DNA from: an uncultured Terrimonas sp.
GTDB lineage: Bacteria; Bacteroidota; Bacteroidia; Chitinophagales; Chitinophagaceae
NCBI GenBank assembly: GCA_946886925.1
Contig: CAMPJQ010000187.1
Location: 1-5,950 of the forward strand
Direction: 5' to 3'
Length of the DNA: 5,950 nt
This document shows, piece by piece, positions 5,912 through 5,950 of this stretch. Position 1 is the first letter of the stretch. Each line of letters starts with the position of its first letter. A program made the translations under genes and the position numbers. The notes beneath the pieces were generated by a model. That model saw only the letters and a list, made by a program, of their open reading frames with translations. It was not told the DNA's origin and did no database searches.

Positions 5912-5950
5912 ATGAAGACGGGCATAGATTCAATTGATATAATAGTATAT
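5912..5950 (+). CDS. possible start of a gene running off the right edge
   Basis: From the ATG at 5912 the frame stays open for 13 codons to the last base, reading MKTGIDSIDIIVY. A short polar start followed by DSIDIIVY resembles the N-terminus of a multi-span membrane protein, for instance a sodium:solute symporter, but 13 residues cannot establish this. The ATG lies 13 bases after a REP-like palindrome and no clear ribosome binding site is seen. Confidence 0.2.
   Translation, partial: MKTGIDSIDIIVY

Larger units (their letters stand above)
5573..5950. other. downstream intergenic region with REP-like palindromes
   Basis: No gene here is convincing. Just after the exosortase stop, AAATTT-CATA-AAATTTTT (5578-5595) can form a weak, purely A/T hairpin with a short T run, a poor terminator candidate. 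Positions 5576-5707 on the minus strand can be read as 43 codons (MKIEIVLSVV to LPEKFYEI), which I cannot relate to any family; it may be chance or the remnant of a gene. Two separate short G/C-rich palindromes follow (5747-5765 and 5878-5896). The last 39 bases are an open frame that may start a new gene. Confidence 0.55.

Overview
The window looks like part of a Bacteroidota chromosome, probably Chitinophagaceae or a close relative. The strongest evidence is the 1219-residue protein ending in a type IX secretion (T9SS) C-terminal sorting domain, a domain essentially confined to Bacteroidota. Its wording is also typical of that family: the phrases FYVWDPKMGGTYGVG and VANPFASPINF, and an IgGFc-binding-like head. 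Start regions are A/T-rich and lack strong Shine-Dalgarno sequences, which also fits. The family-level placement is inference; no 16S or marker gene is present.

Layout. Positions 1-355 are A/T-rich and non-coding as far as I can see. Four genes then run in the same direction: a secreted 166-aa protein of unknown function (356-856); a giant T9SS-exported surface protein (886-4545); a 78-aa signal-peptide protein whose C-terminus is a PID-CTERM-type sorting signal (4585-4821); and an integral-membrane exosortase/archaeosortase-family enzyme with Cys, Arg and His in the expected order (start 4946 or 4928, end 5572). The gaps are 29, 39 and about 106-124 bases, so the first three genes are probably co-transcribed. 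The last gap holds a near-perfect 51-base hairpin that could set the ratio of sortase to substrate. Positions 5573-5950 hold no convincing gene. They carry two short REP-like palindromes, and possibly the first 13 codons of a gene running off the right edge.

How the genes may work together. The clearest system is the 78-aa protein and the adjacent exosortase, which look like a substrate and its dedicated processing enzyme. Unlike classic exosortase loci, no exopolysaccharide or glycosyltransferase gene is visible here. If the substrate is cut at both its signal peptide and its PIDGG motif, the remaining peptide would be only about 14-18 residues, so its purpose is puzzling. The two upstream genes send their products out by Sec, one of them then through the T9SS. 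The cluster therefore combines two unrelated Bacteroidota surface-sorting routes. Whether the large adhesin-like protein and the tiny exosortase substrate act together is inference from position only.

A further oddity is a 7-base tandem repeat (3739-3794) inside the large gene, which is translated as a hydrophilic linker.
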